Positions 6,619 to 13,448 of a stretch of DNA of 14,696 nucleotides are shown here, one piece after another. The DNA is taken from NCBI GenBank assembly GCA_958427975.1, contig CAUAEH010000052.1:1-14696 (forward strand), read 5' to 3'. The translations under genes were made by a program, and so were the position numbers. The notes below the pieces were generated by a model that saw only the letters and a list, made by a program, of their open reading frames with translations, searched no databases and was not told the origin of the DNA. The stretch comes from an uncultured Collinsella sp. Lineage in GTDB: Bacteria > Actinomycetota > Coriobacteriia > Coriobacteriales > Coriobacteriaceae. Numbering within the stretch: the stretch's first letter is position 1; each line of letters begins with the position of its first letter.

Positions 6619-7923
6619 TTAGGCGCGCTCGGCACGCGCAAGCTCGGCAGCGACAAGCTTAACGGCCAGCACCAGCACATCGAGCGCGGCCTCCAGGTCC
6701 TCGACCGTGGGATAGCTCGGCGCGATGCGGATGTTGGTGTCGCGCGGGTCCTTGCCATAGGGCCAGGTAGCACCGGCCGGCGTGAGCTTGACGCCCAGGT
6801 CGGCACAAAGCGCGGCGACCTTCTGGGCAGAGCCCTCGGGACCATCGAAGCTTACAAAGTAGCCGCCGCGGGGATGCGTCCAGGTGGCGCAACCCGTGTC
6901 GCCCAGGCCCTCGGTGAGCTTGCGCTCGACGGCCTCAAAGCGCGGACGCAGAAACTCGGCATGCTTTTTCATGTGCTCCTTGACCGCCTCGATGGTGGGA
7001 AGGAAGCGCACGTGACGTAGCTGGTTGAGCTTGTCGGCACTGATGAGGCCGGCCTTCAGGCGCTTGGAGAACTCCGCGATAACCGCGGGGCTCGCACCGA
7101 TAAAGCCGATACCGGCACCCGGGAAGGTGATCTTGGACGTCGAGGCGAATGCCACCACGCGGTCCTCGGTGCCCGCCGCGCGGGCAAGATCAAAGATGTT
7201 GGCGAGCTCGTCGGTCTCGTCGTACAGGTCGTGCACGCAGTAGGCGTTGTCCCAGAAGATGCGGAAATCGGGCGCGGCCGTGTGCATCTCGACCAGGCGG
7301 CGCACGGTGTCCTCGCTAAAGGTGATACCCGTGGGGTTGGAATACTTGGGCACGCACCAGATGCCCTTGATGGAATCGTCGGCGGCAACGAGACGCTCGA
7401 TCTCGTCCATATCGGGGCCGTTGTCGGTCATTGCTACGGGGACGTTCTCGATACCCAAGTCGGCGGTAATGCCAAAGTGGCGATCGTAGCCGGGAACCGG
7501 GCACAGGAACTTGACCTTCTTGCCGTCGTGCGCTGCCTCGTAAGCCTCCCAGGGCTCGCTGCCGCACGAGCCGCAGCGCCAGAACATGCCGGCGATGTCG
7601 TGCTCGATCAAAAGGCTCGACGAGCCCAGCACGAGCGTCTGCTCGTCGGGGCAACCCAGGAACTCCCCCGCTAGCTTGCGTGCCGAGGGAATGCCCTCAA
7701 AGCAGCCGTAGTTGGAACAGTCGACATTGCCGTCGTGCAGATCGGCATCGGCATTGAGGATATCGAGCATGGGTCGAGAGATGTCCACCTGGGAGGGCGA
7801 CGGCTTGCCGCGGGCCATGTCGAGCGCCAGGCCCTTGGCCTTGACCTCGGCGACCTCGGCTTTGAGCGCCTCGATGGCGGCATCGAGTTCGGTGGTTTCC
7901 ATCTTCTGGTAGATCGTCTGCAT
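6619..7923 (-). CDS. PLP-dependent aminotransferase, subgroup Ic aspartate-type
   Basis: A 434-residue fold-type I aminotransferase. Features are MARGKPSPSQVDIS (36-49), DCSNYGCFEGIPSAR (68-82), YSNPTGITFSEDT (194-206, Asn196), FWDNAYCVHDLY (223-234, Asp225 and Tyr228), the PLP lysine in STSKITFPGAGIGF (Lys264) and the substrate-carboxylate arginine in NIRIAPSYP (Arg399). This matches the Asp_aminotransf family (Pfam type PF12897), whose Corynebacterium member is an aspartate aminotransferase, so aspartate/2-oxoglutarate transamination is likely, though substrate cannot be proved from sequence. ATG at 7921-7923 has AAAGG upstream; an in-frame ATG at residue 8 lacks a good Shine-Dalgarno sequence. 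It is divergent from the small gene at 8073. Confidence 0.92.
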   Translation of the reverse strand: MQTIYQKMETTELDAAIEALKAEVAEVKAKGLALDMARGKPSPSQVDISRPMLDILNADADLHDGNVDCSNYGCFEGIPSARKLAGEFLGCPDEQTLVLGSSSLLIEHDIAGMFWRCGSCGSEPWEAYEAAHDGKKVKFLCPVPGYDRHFGITADLGIENVPVAMTDNGPDMDEIERLVAADDSIKGIWCVPKYSNPTGITFSEDTVRRLVEMHTAAPDFRIFWDNAYCVHDLYDETDELANIFDLARAAGTEDRVVAFASTSKITFPGAGIGFIGASPAVIAEFSKRLKAGLISADKLNQLRHVRFLPTIEAVKEHMKKHAEFLRPRFEAVERKLTEGLGDTGCATWTHPRGGYFVSFDGPEGSAQKVAALCADLGVKLTPAGATWPYGKDPRDTNIRIAPSYPTVEDLEAALDVLVLAVKLVAAELARAERA

Positions 7924-7964
7924 GGGTGCGACCTTTCACGAAGCGGTACGTTGCAATTCTTCTA

Positions 7965-7970
7965 AGTATA
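7965..7970 (-). promoter_or_regulatory. Candidate -10 element (TATACT) of the aminotransferase gene
   Basis: TATACT on the minus strand, 41 bases before the ATG. The -35 at 17-base spacing (7988-7993) is a poor match. It lies in the 149-base gap shared with the divergent small gene. Confidence 0.4.
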
Positions 7971-8072
7971 GACCGCCACCGTCGCAACGTTATGAAGCCG
8001 TGATAGATTAAGTCCATCGCAATGAATTACGAATCGCCGCGCATGCCGGCATGAAGCGCCCAAGGAGGCACT

Positions 8073-8327
8073 ATGGAGTACGGATCGTTCCAGGCCGAGG
8101 AATTCGGCGACCTTCAGCGCCTGGTCGACGGACTGTTTTACGACCGCCACGCCATCGACCGCCTGGATCTGATCGTACAGGCCGAAATCTTGGACCTGGC
8201 GCCCGATCTCATGGAAATCGTGAACCTGCTACCGCCCGGCTATTACGACCGCCAGTCACTTTGCGACCAGCTCAACTCCGCCTTGGCCGCCCACGGCTGG
8301 GGCGCCGTCTACGGAACGGTGGAATAA
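8073..8327 (+). CDS. Small acidic protein of unknown function
   Basis: An 84-residue protein with a strong Shine-Dalgarno sequence (AAGGAGG four bases before ATG), ending in TAA and followed by hairpins, so it looks like a genuine gene. It is acidic, has no membrane segment or signal peptide, and contains only one Cys. The C-terminal half, running through LLPPGYYDRQSLCDQL to a Gly-Trp-Gly and a final YGTVE, looks like a small conserved module, with predicted helices before and after the LPPG turn. I recall similar small uncharacterised proteins in Coriobacteriia, but I cannot name a family. It is transcribed away from the aminotransferase and converges on nhaA. Function unknown. Confidence 0.8.
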   Translation: MEYGSFQAEEFGDLQRLVDGLFYDRHAIDRLDLIVQAEILDLAPDLMEIVNLLPPGYYDRQSLCDQLNSALAAHGWGAVYGTVE

Positions 8328-8372
8328 ACCTAGTCATTGGGGCCTGTGGTCAAAAAATAGCAAATATGAGTA

Positions 8373-8393
8373 CTGTTACTTTTTTAGTAACAG
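8373..8393 (+). terminator. Hairpin with T-rich loop after the small gene
   Basis: CTGTTACT (8373-8380) and AGTAACAG (8386-8393) form a perfect 8-bp stem with a five-T loop. No T-run follows it, so it may act with the next hairpin rather than terminate alone. Confidence 0.45.
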
Positions 8394-8406
8394 CGATTTT
8401 GAATTA

Positions 8407-8428
8407 AAAAGGCCAGTCTTGGCCTTTT
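8407..8428. terminator. Intrinsic terminator of the small gene
   Basis: AAAAGGCCA (8407-8415) and TGGCCTTTT (8420-8428) pair perfectly around GTCT. The A- and T-ends make it usable from both strands. It lies 80 bases after the stop at 8327. Confidence 0.75.
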
Positions 8429-8530
8429 GTGTACGGTTTTGGAAGGATGCATCAGCATTTTTCGTCCAGCCACGCAATCGTTAATGCACAGACAGAATAG
8501 ATTTGTACATTATTTTTCGCGCCTAAAATG

Positions 8531-8569
8531 AAACGCCGTTTGTGACAGTACTCACAAACGGCGTTTTTT
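8531..8569. terminator. Strong terminator hairpin between convergent genes
   Basis: AAACGCCGTTTGTGA (8531-8545) and TCACAAACGGCGTTT (8552-8566) pair perfectly over 15 bp around a six-base loop, with TTTTTT at 8564-8569. The T-run favours plus-strand termination. From the minus strand it is about 90 bases after nhaA and is the only candidate nhaA terminator, with a weaker U-tract (CATTTT). Confidence 0.8.
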
Positions 8570-8659
8570 GGCCACTGGGGTGTCCGGCAGGTGGCAAGTA
8601 CCACTCAAAACCGCGTTTTACACGCGCTCGAGCAGGCTCTGGCGTCTGTTTCTACGCGC

Positions 8660-10018
8660 CTACTCGTTCTTGGGCGCGGGGTGCTTGCAGATCACACTCA
8701 TGTAGATCATGCCAAGTACAGCCGCGGTGACAGAGCCGGCGAGAATAGCGGCCTTGGCAGCCAGAACCTCAAACTGGGCCGTCGGGAAGGCGAGGCCGCT
8801 GATGAGAATCGACATGGTAAAGCCGATACCGCCCAGAATGCCCACGCCGGCAATCATATGCCAGTTGACATTGTGCGGCAGCTCGCAGGCCTTGAGCTTG
8901 ACCAAGGCGAACGTCATGCCAAAGATACCGATCGGCTTACCCAGCAGCATGCCAAAGTACACGCCGAGCGTCACCGGGTCGGTGAGCAGCGTGCTCATGT
9001 CCACGCCCACTAGGCGAACCTGTGCGTTGACGAACGCAAAGATCGGCAGGATCACAAAGTTGACCGGTGTGGAGATCAGACGCTCCATGCGGATGAGCGG
9101 CGGGGTCACGCGGTGCATGACGCGCTCGACCTTGGTGGTCGAGACGGTAAAGTCATGCTGGCCCAGGATGTGCGCCTCGTCGTCGTAGCGCTCATCGAGC
9201 AGCGGCAGGCACTCGCCCAACCAATCGGTGAGGCTATCGAGCTTGACGCCGCACTTGGCCGGGATGGTGAAGGCCAGGATGACGCCGGCAAGCGTAGCGT
9301 GCACGCCGCTCTTGAACATGCAGAACCACAGCAGCAGGCCCAGCACCGAATACGGGGCGAGGCGGTAGTGCTGCGTCTTGTTGAGCCACACGAGCGCGCA
9401 CGTCACAAGCGCGGCGGCGCCCAACCAAAACGGATTGGGGCTCTGACCGTAGAAGATGGCGATGGCGGCGATGGAAATGAGGTCGTCGGCGATGGCAAGC
9501 GTCGAGAAGAACACACGCACGCCGTTGGGCACGCGATTGCCCAAAAGCGACAGCACGCCCAGCGCAAAGGCAATATCGGTTGCCATGGGAATGGCCCAGC
9601 CGTTGTGCGCGCCGGCATGGTTAAAGATCAGGTAGATGCAGGCGGGAACGACGACGCCGCCCACGGCCGCCAGCATGGGAAGCATGGCCTGGCGCGGGTT
9701 TTTGAGCTCGCCGACCGTCATCTCATACTTGAGCTCAATACCCACCAGCAAAAAGAAAATCGCCATGAGGAAGTCGTTGACGAAAAGCTCAACGGTGAGA
9801 CCGGCCGTAAGGTTGCCCAGGCCCACATACAGCGGGGTCTCCAAAAAGTGATGGATGGCCTCGTAGGCATCGGTATTGGCGCAAATGACGGCGGCGATGG
9901 CGGCGAAGACCATGACGGCGGCGGAAATCGTGCCGTTCTCGGCGATGCGCTCCCAGATGTCGTGACGTTCAAAGCGCTTGCGCTCACGAACGTTGAACAG
10001 CTGCTCAGTTGCTGCCAT
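8660..10018 (-). CDS. nhaA: Na+/H+ antiporter NhaA
   Basis: NhaA exchanges protons for cytoplasmic Na+ or Li+ for pH and sodium homeostasis at the membrane. The 452-residue protein has about twelve hydrophobic segments. It shows MATDIAFALGVLSLLG (145-160, Asp148, equivalent to E. coli Asp133), LAIADDL (174-180) with the essential pair Asp178-Asp179, and MLLGKPIGIF (357-366, Lys361, equivalent to E. coli Lys300). A hydrophilic insert (about 260-310: GVKLDSLTDWLGE and following) lies in the middle; inserts like this occur in Gram-positive NhaA. The N-terminus is charged and cytoplasmic. ATG at 10016-10018 has AGGAG seven bases upstream. The leader between the ppaC terminator and this start contains two hairpins, suggesting control at the RNA level. 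Confidence 0.95.
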   Translation of the reverse strand: MAATEQLFNVRERKRFERHDIWERIAENGTISAAVMVFAAIAAVICANTDAYEAIHHFLETPLYVGLGNLTAGLTVELFVNDFLMAIFFLLVGIELKYEMTVGELKNPRQAMLPMLAAVGGVVVPACIYLIFNHAGAHNGWAIPMATDIAFALGVLSLLGNRVPNGVRVFFSTLAIADDLISIAAIAIFYGQSPNPFWLGAAALVTCALVWLNKTQHYRLAPYSVLGLLLWFCMFKSGVHATLAGVILAFTIPAKCGVKLDSLTDWLGECLPLLDERYDDEAHILGQHDFTVSTTKVERVMHRVTPPLIRMERLISTPVNFVILPIFAFVNAQVRLVGVDMSTLLTDPVTLGVYFGMLLGKPIGIFGMTFALVKLKACELPHNVNWHMIAGVGILGGIGFTMSILISGLAFPTAQFEVLAAKAAILAGSVTAAVLGMIYMSVICKHPAPKNE

Positions 10019-10032
10019 GGGCGGCTCCTTTC

Positions 10033-10048
10033 ACGGGAAAGCTCCCGT
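10033..10048 (-). promoter_or_regulatory. Small hairpin next to the nhaA ribosome binding site
   Basis: ACGGGA (10033-10038) and TCCCGT (10043-10048) pair perfectly around a four-base loop. The stem ends four bases before the AGGAG at 10025-10029 on the minus strand, so it may influence ribosome access. Confidence 0.4.
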
Positions 10049-10051
10049 CTT

Positions 10052-10088
10052 AAAAAAGCACGGCCCGCCCAAGTGGCGGCGCCGCGCT
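10052..10088 (-). terminator. Terminator-like hairpin in the nhaA leader (possible attenuator)
   Basis: On the minus strand, AGCGCGGCGCCGCC (10088-10075) can pair with GGCGGGCCGTGCT (10069-10057), with one G.U pair and one bulged G around a five-base loop, followed by TTTTTT (10057-10052). It lies about 40 bases before the nhaA start. Since ppaC has its own terminator at 10227-10266, this one could either be a second stop for upstream transcription or attenuate nhaA. Confidence 0.55.
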
Positions 10089-10162
10089 CTAACGTATTAC
10101 GCTTGCATCTAGCCTACCCTGCACGACAAGCACGCAGGCGCGGCCGAAAAGCGGAACCACAG

Positions 10163-10183
10163 GTTGAACATTATTTGCTCAAC
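10163..10183. promoter_or_regulatory. Dyad-symmetric motif upstream of nhaA
   Basis: GTTGAACA (10163-10170) and TGCTCAAC (10176-10183) are mirror complements at seven of eight positions around TTATT. Its size and AT-rich centre suit a dimeric DNA-binding regulator. No regulator is identified. Confidence 0.35.
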
Positions 10184-10226
10184 GGCACGGGCACGCCTGT
10201 CCAAGAGACGACGCGGCGCCGTGCAC

Positions 10227-10266
10227 AAAAAACGACCGGAGCGCGGGGCGTCCGCGATCCGGTCGT
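10227..10266 (-). terminator. Intrinsic terminator of ppaC
   Basis: On the minus strand, ACGACCGGA (10266-10258) pairs with TCCGGTCGT (10240-10232). An inner CGCGG/CCGCG-type extension and a T-run (10232-10227) follow. It lies 20 bases past the ppaC stop and separates ppaC from nhaA. Confidence 0.9.
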
Positions 10267-10285
10267 AGCGTTTGGTCAACTAAAC

Positions 10286-11209
10286 CTAGCAGACGGCCAT
10301 GATGGGGGCAGCAACCTGCTTCTTACGGGAGAGGACACCCGGCATCCAGACGCCGTCGTGCTCGTCGGCAATGCCCAGGCCCTTCTGAGCGGCCTCGGTC
10401 TCGCCCTCGAGCAGGACCTGCGAGCCCTCCTCCATGATGTCGGTGATGCACAGGACGATGCCGTCAGCACCCTTCTCGGCGGCGTAGGCGCGCATGGCCT
10501 CGCGAATCTCGTCGATCATGCCAAGCGCACGGCTCTTGTCGACAGTCTCGTACTGGCCGATGAGCAGCTTCTTGCCGGCAGGCTCGAACATCTTGATGTC
10601 GTTGCCGACCATCTCGGCTGCGGTGAAGGAGCCGGACGGACGGGTGAGGAAGACCTCCATGCCAAACTTGACCGGGTCGACGCCCACCTGCTCGCCGAGC
10701 TTGGCGGCGACGGCGCGGTCGACATCGGTGGTGGTGGGGCTCTTGAGCATGAGCGTGTCGGTCATCATGGCCGAGAGCAGCAGCTTGGCCTGAACGTCGG
10801 AAAGCTCAACGCCGAGCACGCCGGCGAGCTTGGTGACGATGGTGCAGCTGGAGCCCCAGGGCAGGCAGATGTAGTGCAGCGGGCCGGCGGTCTCGAAGTC
10901 GCCGATGCGGTGATGATCGACAACGCCAAAGACCGTGGCATCCTTAAGGCCGGCGACGGACTGGGCGGACTCGTTGTGGTCGGTGAGGACGACGAGCTGA
11001 CCGGCCTCGACGGACTCGATCACGCGAGGCTCGGCGATGCCGGCGTCGGCGAGCAGCTTGGCGGACTCTGCCGGAAGCTGACCAAGGGCGCAGGCCTCGT
11101 AGGTGTTGCCGGCATACTCAACCTGGTTGAGCAGCTGGGACAGGACGACGGCGCTCATGATGGCGTCGTTATCGGGGTTCTGGTGACCAAAGACAAGAAC
11201 GTTTGCCAT
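10286..11209 (-). CDS. ppaC: Manganese-dependent inorganic pyrophosphatase (family II)
   Basis: Hydrolyses pyrophosphate to phosphate in the cytoplasm, pulling biosynthetic reactions forward. The 307-residue protein is the simple DHH-DHHA2 form without CBS or DRTGG regulatory domains. Metal ligands are His9, Asp13 and Asp15 in GHQNPDNDAI (8-17), Asp77 in LTDHNE, the VVDHH motif (96-100) and Asp151 in MMTDTLML. The C-terminal substrate motif is SRKKQV (294-299). The first motif reads NPDND where most family members have NPDTD; the ligands themselves are kept. ATG at 11207-11209 has GGAGG six bases upstream. It is probably monocistronic, with its own terminator. Confidence 0.96.
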   Translation of the reverse strand: MANVLVFGHQNPDNDAIMSAVVLSQLLNQVEYAGNTYEACALGQLPAESAKLLADAGIAEPRVIESVEAGQLVVLTDHNESAQSVAGLKDATVFGVVDHHRIGDFETAGPLHYICLPWGSSCTIVTKLAGVLGVELSDVQAKLLLSAMMTDTLMLKSPTTTDVDRAVAAKLGEQVGVDPVKFGMEVFLTRPSGSFTAAEMVGNDIKMFEPAGKKLLIGQYETVDKSRALGMIDEIREAMRAYAAEKGADGIVLCITDIMEEGSQVLLEGETEAAQKGLGIADEHDGVWMPGVLSRKKQVAAPIMAVC

Positions 11210-11343
11210 GGATATCCTCCACTTGATATGTGTACTTGGACGTAGCTATGGTAGCACGCCGATGCCGAGCCTTCGCAGACGGAAGGGCCACGGCATATTT
11301 TGGGGTAGGCACGGGGGCCAAGGCTGTCCCTTTTACACCATGT

Positions 11344-11374
11344 TGGTGCAAAGTAACCTGACCCCCTTGCACCA
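11344..11374. repeat. REP-like palindrome downstream of the ROK kinase gene
   Basis: TGGTGCAA (11344-11351) and TTGCACCA (11367-11374) pair perfectly. A third, inverted copy of the arm (TTTACACCA, ending at 11340) precedes them, and a GTCCC stands at 11326-11330. The loop contains AACCTGACCCC. This three-arm layout parallels the palindrome at 856-913. It begins one base past the kinase stop codon and could also end that transcript. Confidence 0.6.
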
Positions 11375-11375
11375 G

Positions 11376-12329
11376 CTATTTACCGGCAGCGCGCAGGGCT
11401 ACGTAGGCGGCACCGATGATGCCGGCGTCGTTTCCGAGCGAAGCGACCTTAATGGGCGTCTCGCGCGAGGCGGAAAGCGCGTACTGCTTAAAGTGCTCGC
11501 GAACCTTGTCGAGGTAGACATCGGCCGAGGCGGAGGCGCCGCCGCCGATGAGGAACATCTCGGGATCAACCACGTTGGCAATAAGCGCCAGGGCACGGCC
11601 GAGATAATCGGCCATGGTATCGGCCGCAGCCAGCGCGAGCTTGTCGCCCTCGCGGCAGGCCTGGAACACGTCCTTGGAATCTGAGGGGCCGGTGAGCTCG
11701 ATGGGCTCGACGCCCGCCTTCTTGCACTCGGCAAGGTAGTTGCTCACCACGCCGGTGGCGCTGGAATACTGCTCCAGGTGGCCATGGCCGCCGCAGCCGC
11801 AGGTGCGCTCCTCAGCCGGGTTCAGGCACATGTGGCCAATCTCGCCGCCGGCGCCCACAACGCCCGATACCACGTCGCCGTTGACGATAACGCCGCCGCC
11901 CACGCCGGTACCGATGGTGACCATCACCACGTTCTGCACGCCCTTGGCAGAACCGAGCCAGGCCTCGCCCATGGCAGCGGCGTTGGCATCGTTCTCGTAC
12001 TTAACGACCGCGTCGGGGCAGTGCTTTTGAATGGCGATCCTCAGCTCGGGCAGGTTAATGGCAATGTTGGCCTTGACCTTGGCATCGCCCGATGCCGGGA
12101 TGGGGCACGGAACGGCCAGGCCAATGCCCGCCACAAAGGCACGCGGAATCCGAGCCTTGGCGACCACCTGGTCGATAGCCTCGGTCACCGCGGCAAAGCC
12201 CGCGGCGTCAACGATGGGAGGCGTAGGCACGCTGGCCTTGGCTAGCAGGTTGCCGTCCTCGTCGAACAGGCCCTCCTTAACCGAAGTGCCGCCGACGTCA
12301 ATGCCGATGTAGTACTGCTTAGGTTCCAT
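11376..12329 (-). CDS. ROK-family sugar kinase, probably glucokinase
   Basis: An ATP-dependent cytoplasmic hexose kinase of the ROK family, 317 residues. It has the phosphate-1 motif IGIDVGGTSVKEGLFD (8-23), ENDANAAAMGE (112-122, catalytic base Asp114), TIGTGVGGGVI (138-148), GGEIGHM (161-167) and the zinc/ROK signature CGCGGHGHLEQYSSATG (177-193). In that signature His184 replaces the usual third Cys; His could still bind zinc. GHLEQYSSATG is typical of the glucokinase branch, but mannose, N-acetylglucosamine or other sugars are possible, and manA nearby keeps that open. I chose ATG at 12327-12329, which has GGCGG upstream and starts just before the conserved motif; the frame runs on 57 codons without homology. 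It is divergent from the GntR gene. Confidence 0.93.
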   Translation of the reverse strand: MEPKQYYIGIDVGGTSVKEGLFDEDGNLLAKASVPTPPIVDAAGFAAVTEAIDQVVAKARIPRAFVAGIGLAVPCPIPASGDAKVKANIAINLPELRIAIQKHCPDAVVKYENDANAAAMGEAWLGSAKGVQNVVMVTIGTGVGGGVIVNGDVVSGVVGAGGEIGHMCLNPAEERTCGCGGHGHLEQYSSATGVVSNYLAECKKAGVEPIELTGPSDSKDVFQACREGDKLALAAADTMADYLGRALALIANVVDPEMFLIGGGASASADVYLDKVREHFKQYALSASRETPIKVASLGNDAGIIGAAYVALRAAGK

Positions 12330-12385
12330 GGGAGCCCGCCTTTCTCGTTTAAACATTGCCTGTATGGTACCGCTCCCAAGGCAAA

Positions 12386-12422
12386 AACCTACCAAAAAGG
12401 GACAGGTTTGTTTTGGCAGGTT
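12386..12422. repeat. REP-like palindrome in the kinase leader
   Basis: AACCTACCAAAA (12386-12397) pairs with TTTTGGCAGGTT (12411-12422) at 11 of 12 positions. The loop contains GGGACAGGTTT, which is itself a third copy of the AACCT/AGGTT element. It lies 57-93 bases before the kinase ATG. Confidence 0.55.
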
Positions 12423-12450
12423 ATATCTGGGGAAACGCAGAGTACGAGAT

Positions 12451-12496
12451 TCGGTTCGCTGGCCGCTATATCGGTTCGGTCCTGTCCTCGGACCGA
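12451..12496. promoter_or_regulatory. Candidate operator region: repeated TCGGTYCG motifs
   Basis: TCGGTTCG occurs at 12451-12458 and 12471-12478, exactly 20 bases apart (about two helical turns). CGGACCGA at 12489-12496 is a third copy (TCGGTCCG) on the opposite strand. The last two can also pair as a hairpin (CGGTCC/GGACCG). They lie between the divergent kinase and GntR genes and so could bind the GntR protein, but they do not match the usual GntR-family GT..AC palindrome. Confidence 0.4.
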
Positions 12497-12624
12497 TCAT
12501 TCCTCAACACGACACTACTCAGATGTTTATCATTTAAAACGCTCTGATTTTACAAGCGGGGCGTCTTTTGATTTTATCTTTCTCGAACTTTTCAATAACT
12601 CAATAGAGATACTTAGGCGTTGAC

Positions 12625-12630
12625 TATACT
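12625..12630 (+). promoter_or_regulatory. Candidate -10 element (TATACT) of the gntR gene
   Basis: TATACT lies 36 bases before the TTG start, preceded directly by TTGAC. No good -35 is seen at 17 bases (12602-12607). It would give a leader of about 30 bases. Confidence 0.45.
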
Positions 12631-12655
12631 TTCTTTTATTCTCAATCAAGTTGGA

Positions 12656-12662
12656 AAGGAGG
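12656..12662 (+). promoter_or_regulatory. Ribosome binding site fixing the TTG start of the GntR gene
   Basis: AAGGAGG stands four bases before TTG at 12667. The product from this TTG begins IPKYEAIAADIRR, the usual first helix of the family, so the non-ATG start is well supported. Confidence 0.75.
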
Positions 12663-12666
12663 TTCC

Positions 12667-13386
12667 TTGATTCCCAAATACGAGGCGATAGCTGCAGATA
12701 TTCGTCGAAGTATCGAGGATGGCGCTCTTAAACCGGGCGATAAGCTTCCCACCGTCGTTGAGTTCTGCGAGCTCTATAGCGTTTCCAAAATCACCGTCAA
12801 ACGAGCTATCGAGCAAATCACCGAGGAAGGTCTTATTACCAGCCGTCGTGGATCGGGTACCTACGTTAAGGACACGGCGGGGCTTCCCGGCCAGGCGTTT
12901 TTTCAGGGCAAAAACGACCGTGCCCAGGGCTTTTCATATGAGCACCGCGGGGAGAAGGTGACCTCGGTGGTCTACGATTTCTCGATCGTTAATCCACCAG
13001 CGGACATCGCAGCCCAGCTGGGAATTGCCGAGGATGACTTTGCCTATCACGTCGTGCGCGTGCGTCAGGCCGATGAGAAGCCCATCGTTATCGAGTACAC
13101 CCACATGCCCCTCGAGCTGATTCCAGGCCTTAAAAAGAAGGACCTGTACGGATCGCTCTACCGCTTCATCCGCGAGCAATGTGGGCTGAAGATTTCGAGC
13201 TTTCACCGTACCATTCGCGCCGTGGCAGCAACCGAGGAAGAAGCTGAGCGCCTGGATACCAAACCCGGCTCTCCCTTGCTCGAGCTCACCCAGATTGGCT
13301 TCTTGGATAGCGGCGCCGCCTTTGAGTATTCGGTCTCGCGCAACGTTGGCGACCGCTTTGAGTTGTACAACGTAACGTTGGCATAG
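12667..13386 (+). CDS. GntR-family (HutC/UTRA) transcriptional regulator
   Basis: A 239-residue regulator. The N-terminal winged helix (about 1-68) contains KLPTVVEFCELYSVSKITVK (26-45) and the wing GLITSRRGSGTYV (55-67). The C-terminal UTRA domain (about 85-235) shows the ligand-pocket features PIVIEYTHMPLELIPGL (139-155) and GSPLLELTQIGFLDSGAAFEY (201-221). UTRA regulators of the HutC group sense small metabolites, often sugar phosphates. Its position, divergent from the ROK kinase and 68-74 bases upstream of manA on the same strand, suggests that it controls hexose phosphate metabolism; this is an inference. It reads KLPTVVEF where most relatives have KLPSEREL. Start is TTG at 12667. Confidence 0.92.
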   Translation: MIPKYEAIAADIRRSIEDGALKPGDKLPTVVEFCELYSVSKITVKRAIEQITEEGLITSRRGSGTYVKDTAGLPGQAFFQGKNDRAQGFSYEHRGEKVTSVVYDFSIVNPPADIAAQLGIAEDDFAYHVVRVRQADEKPIVIEYTHMPLELIPGLKKKDLYGSLYRFIREQCGLKISSFHRTIRAVAATEEEAERLDTKPGSPLLELTQIGFLDSGAAFEYSVSRNVGDRFELYNVTLA

Positions 13387-13448
13387 GTTTTTGTAGTCAT
13401 GCGGGCGCTCGTTTTGAGCAGTTTTACGCGGCGCCCACGCAGCACAAT

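Larger units (their letters stand above)
8328..8659. other. Hairpin-rich, AT-rich intergenic region between convergent genes
   Basis: This 332-base gap between the small gene and nhaA holds three hairpins (8373-8393, 8407-8428, 8531-8569, listed separately) and no convincing ORF. The section 8430-8530 is AT-rich compared with the surroundings, and I see no clear promoter or RNA family there. Confidence 0.6.
12330..12666. other. Divergent intergenic region between ROK kinase and GntR gene
   Basis: This 337-base region has the kinase leader with a REP-like hairpin on its left, repeated TCGGTYCG motifs in the middle and an AT-rich stretch from about 12500 to 12660 leading into the gntR promoter. 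I see no gene in it. Confidence 0.7.

Noticed and set aside
9113..11245. Long plus-strand open frame across nhaA and ppaC
   Set aside because: It runs through two well-supported minus-strand genes and their terminator, with composition typical of a shadow frame.
12330..12500. N-terminal extension of the ROK kinase frame by 57 codons
   Set aside because: The extension crosses a REP-like palindrome, has no family similarity, and the internal ATG at 12329 has its own Shine-Dalgarno sequence just before the first conserved motif.
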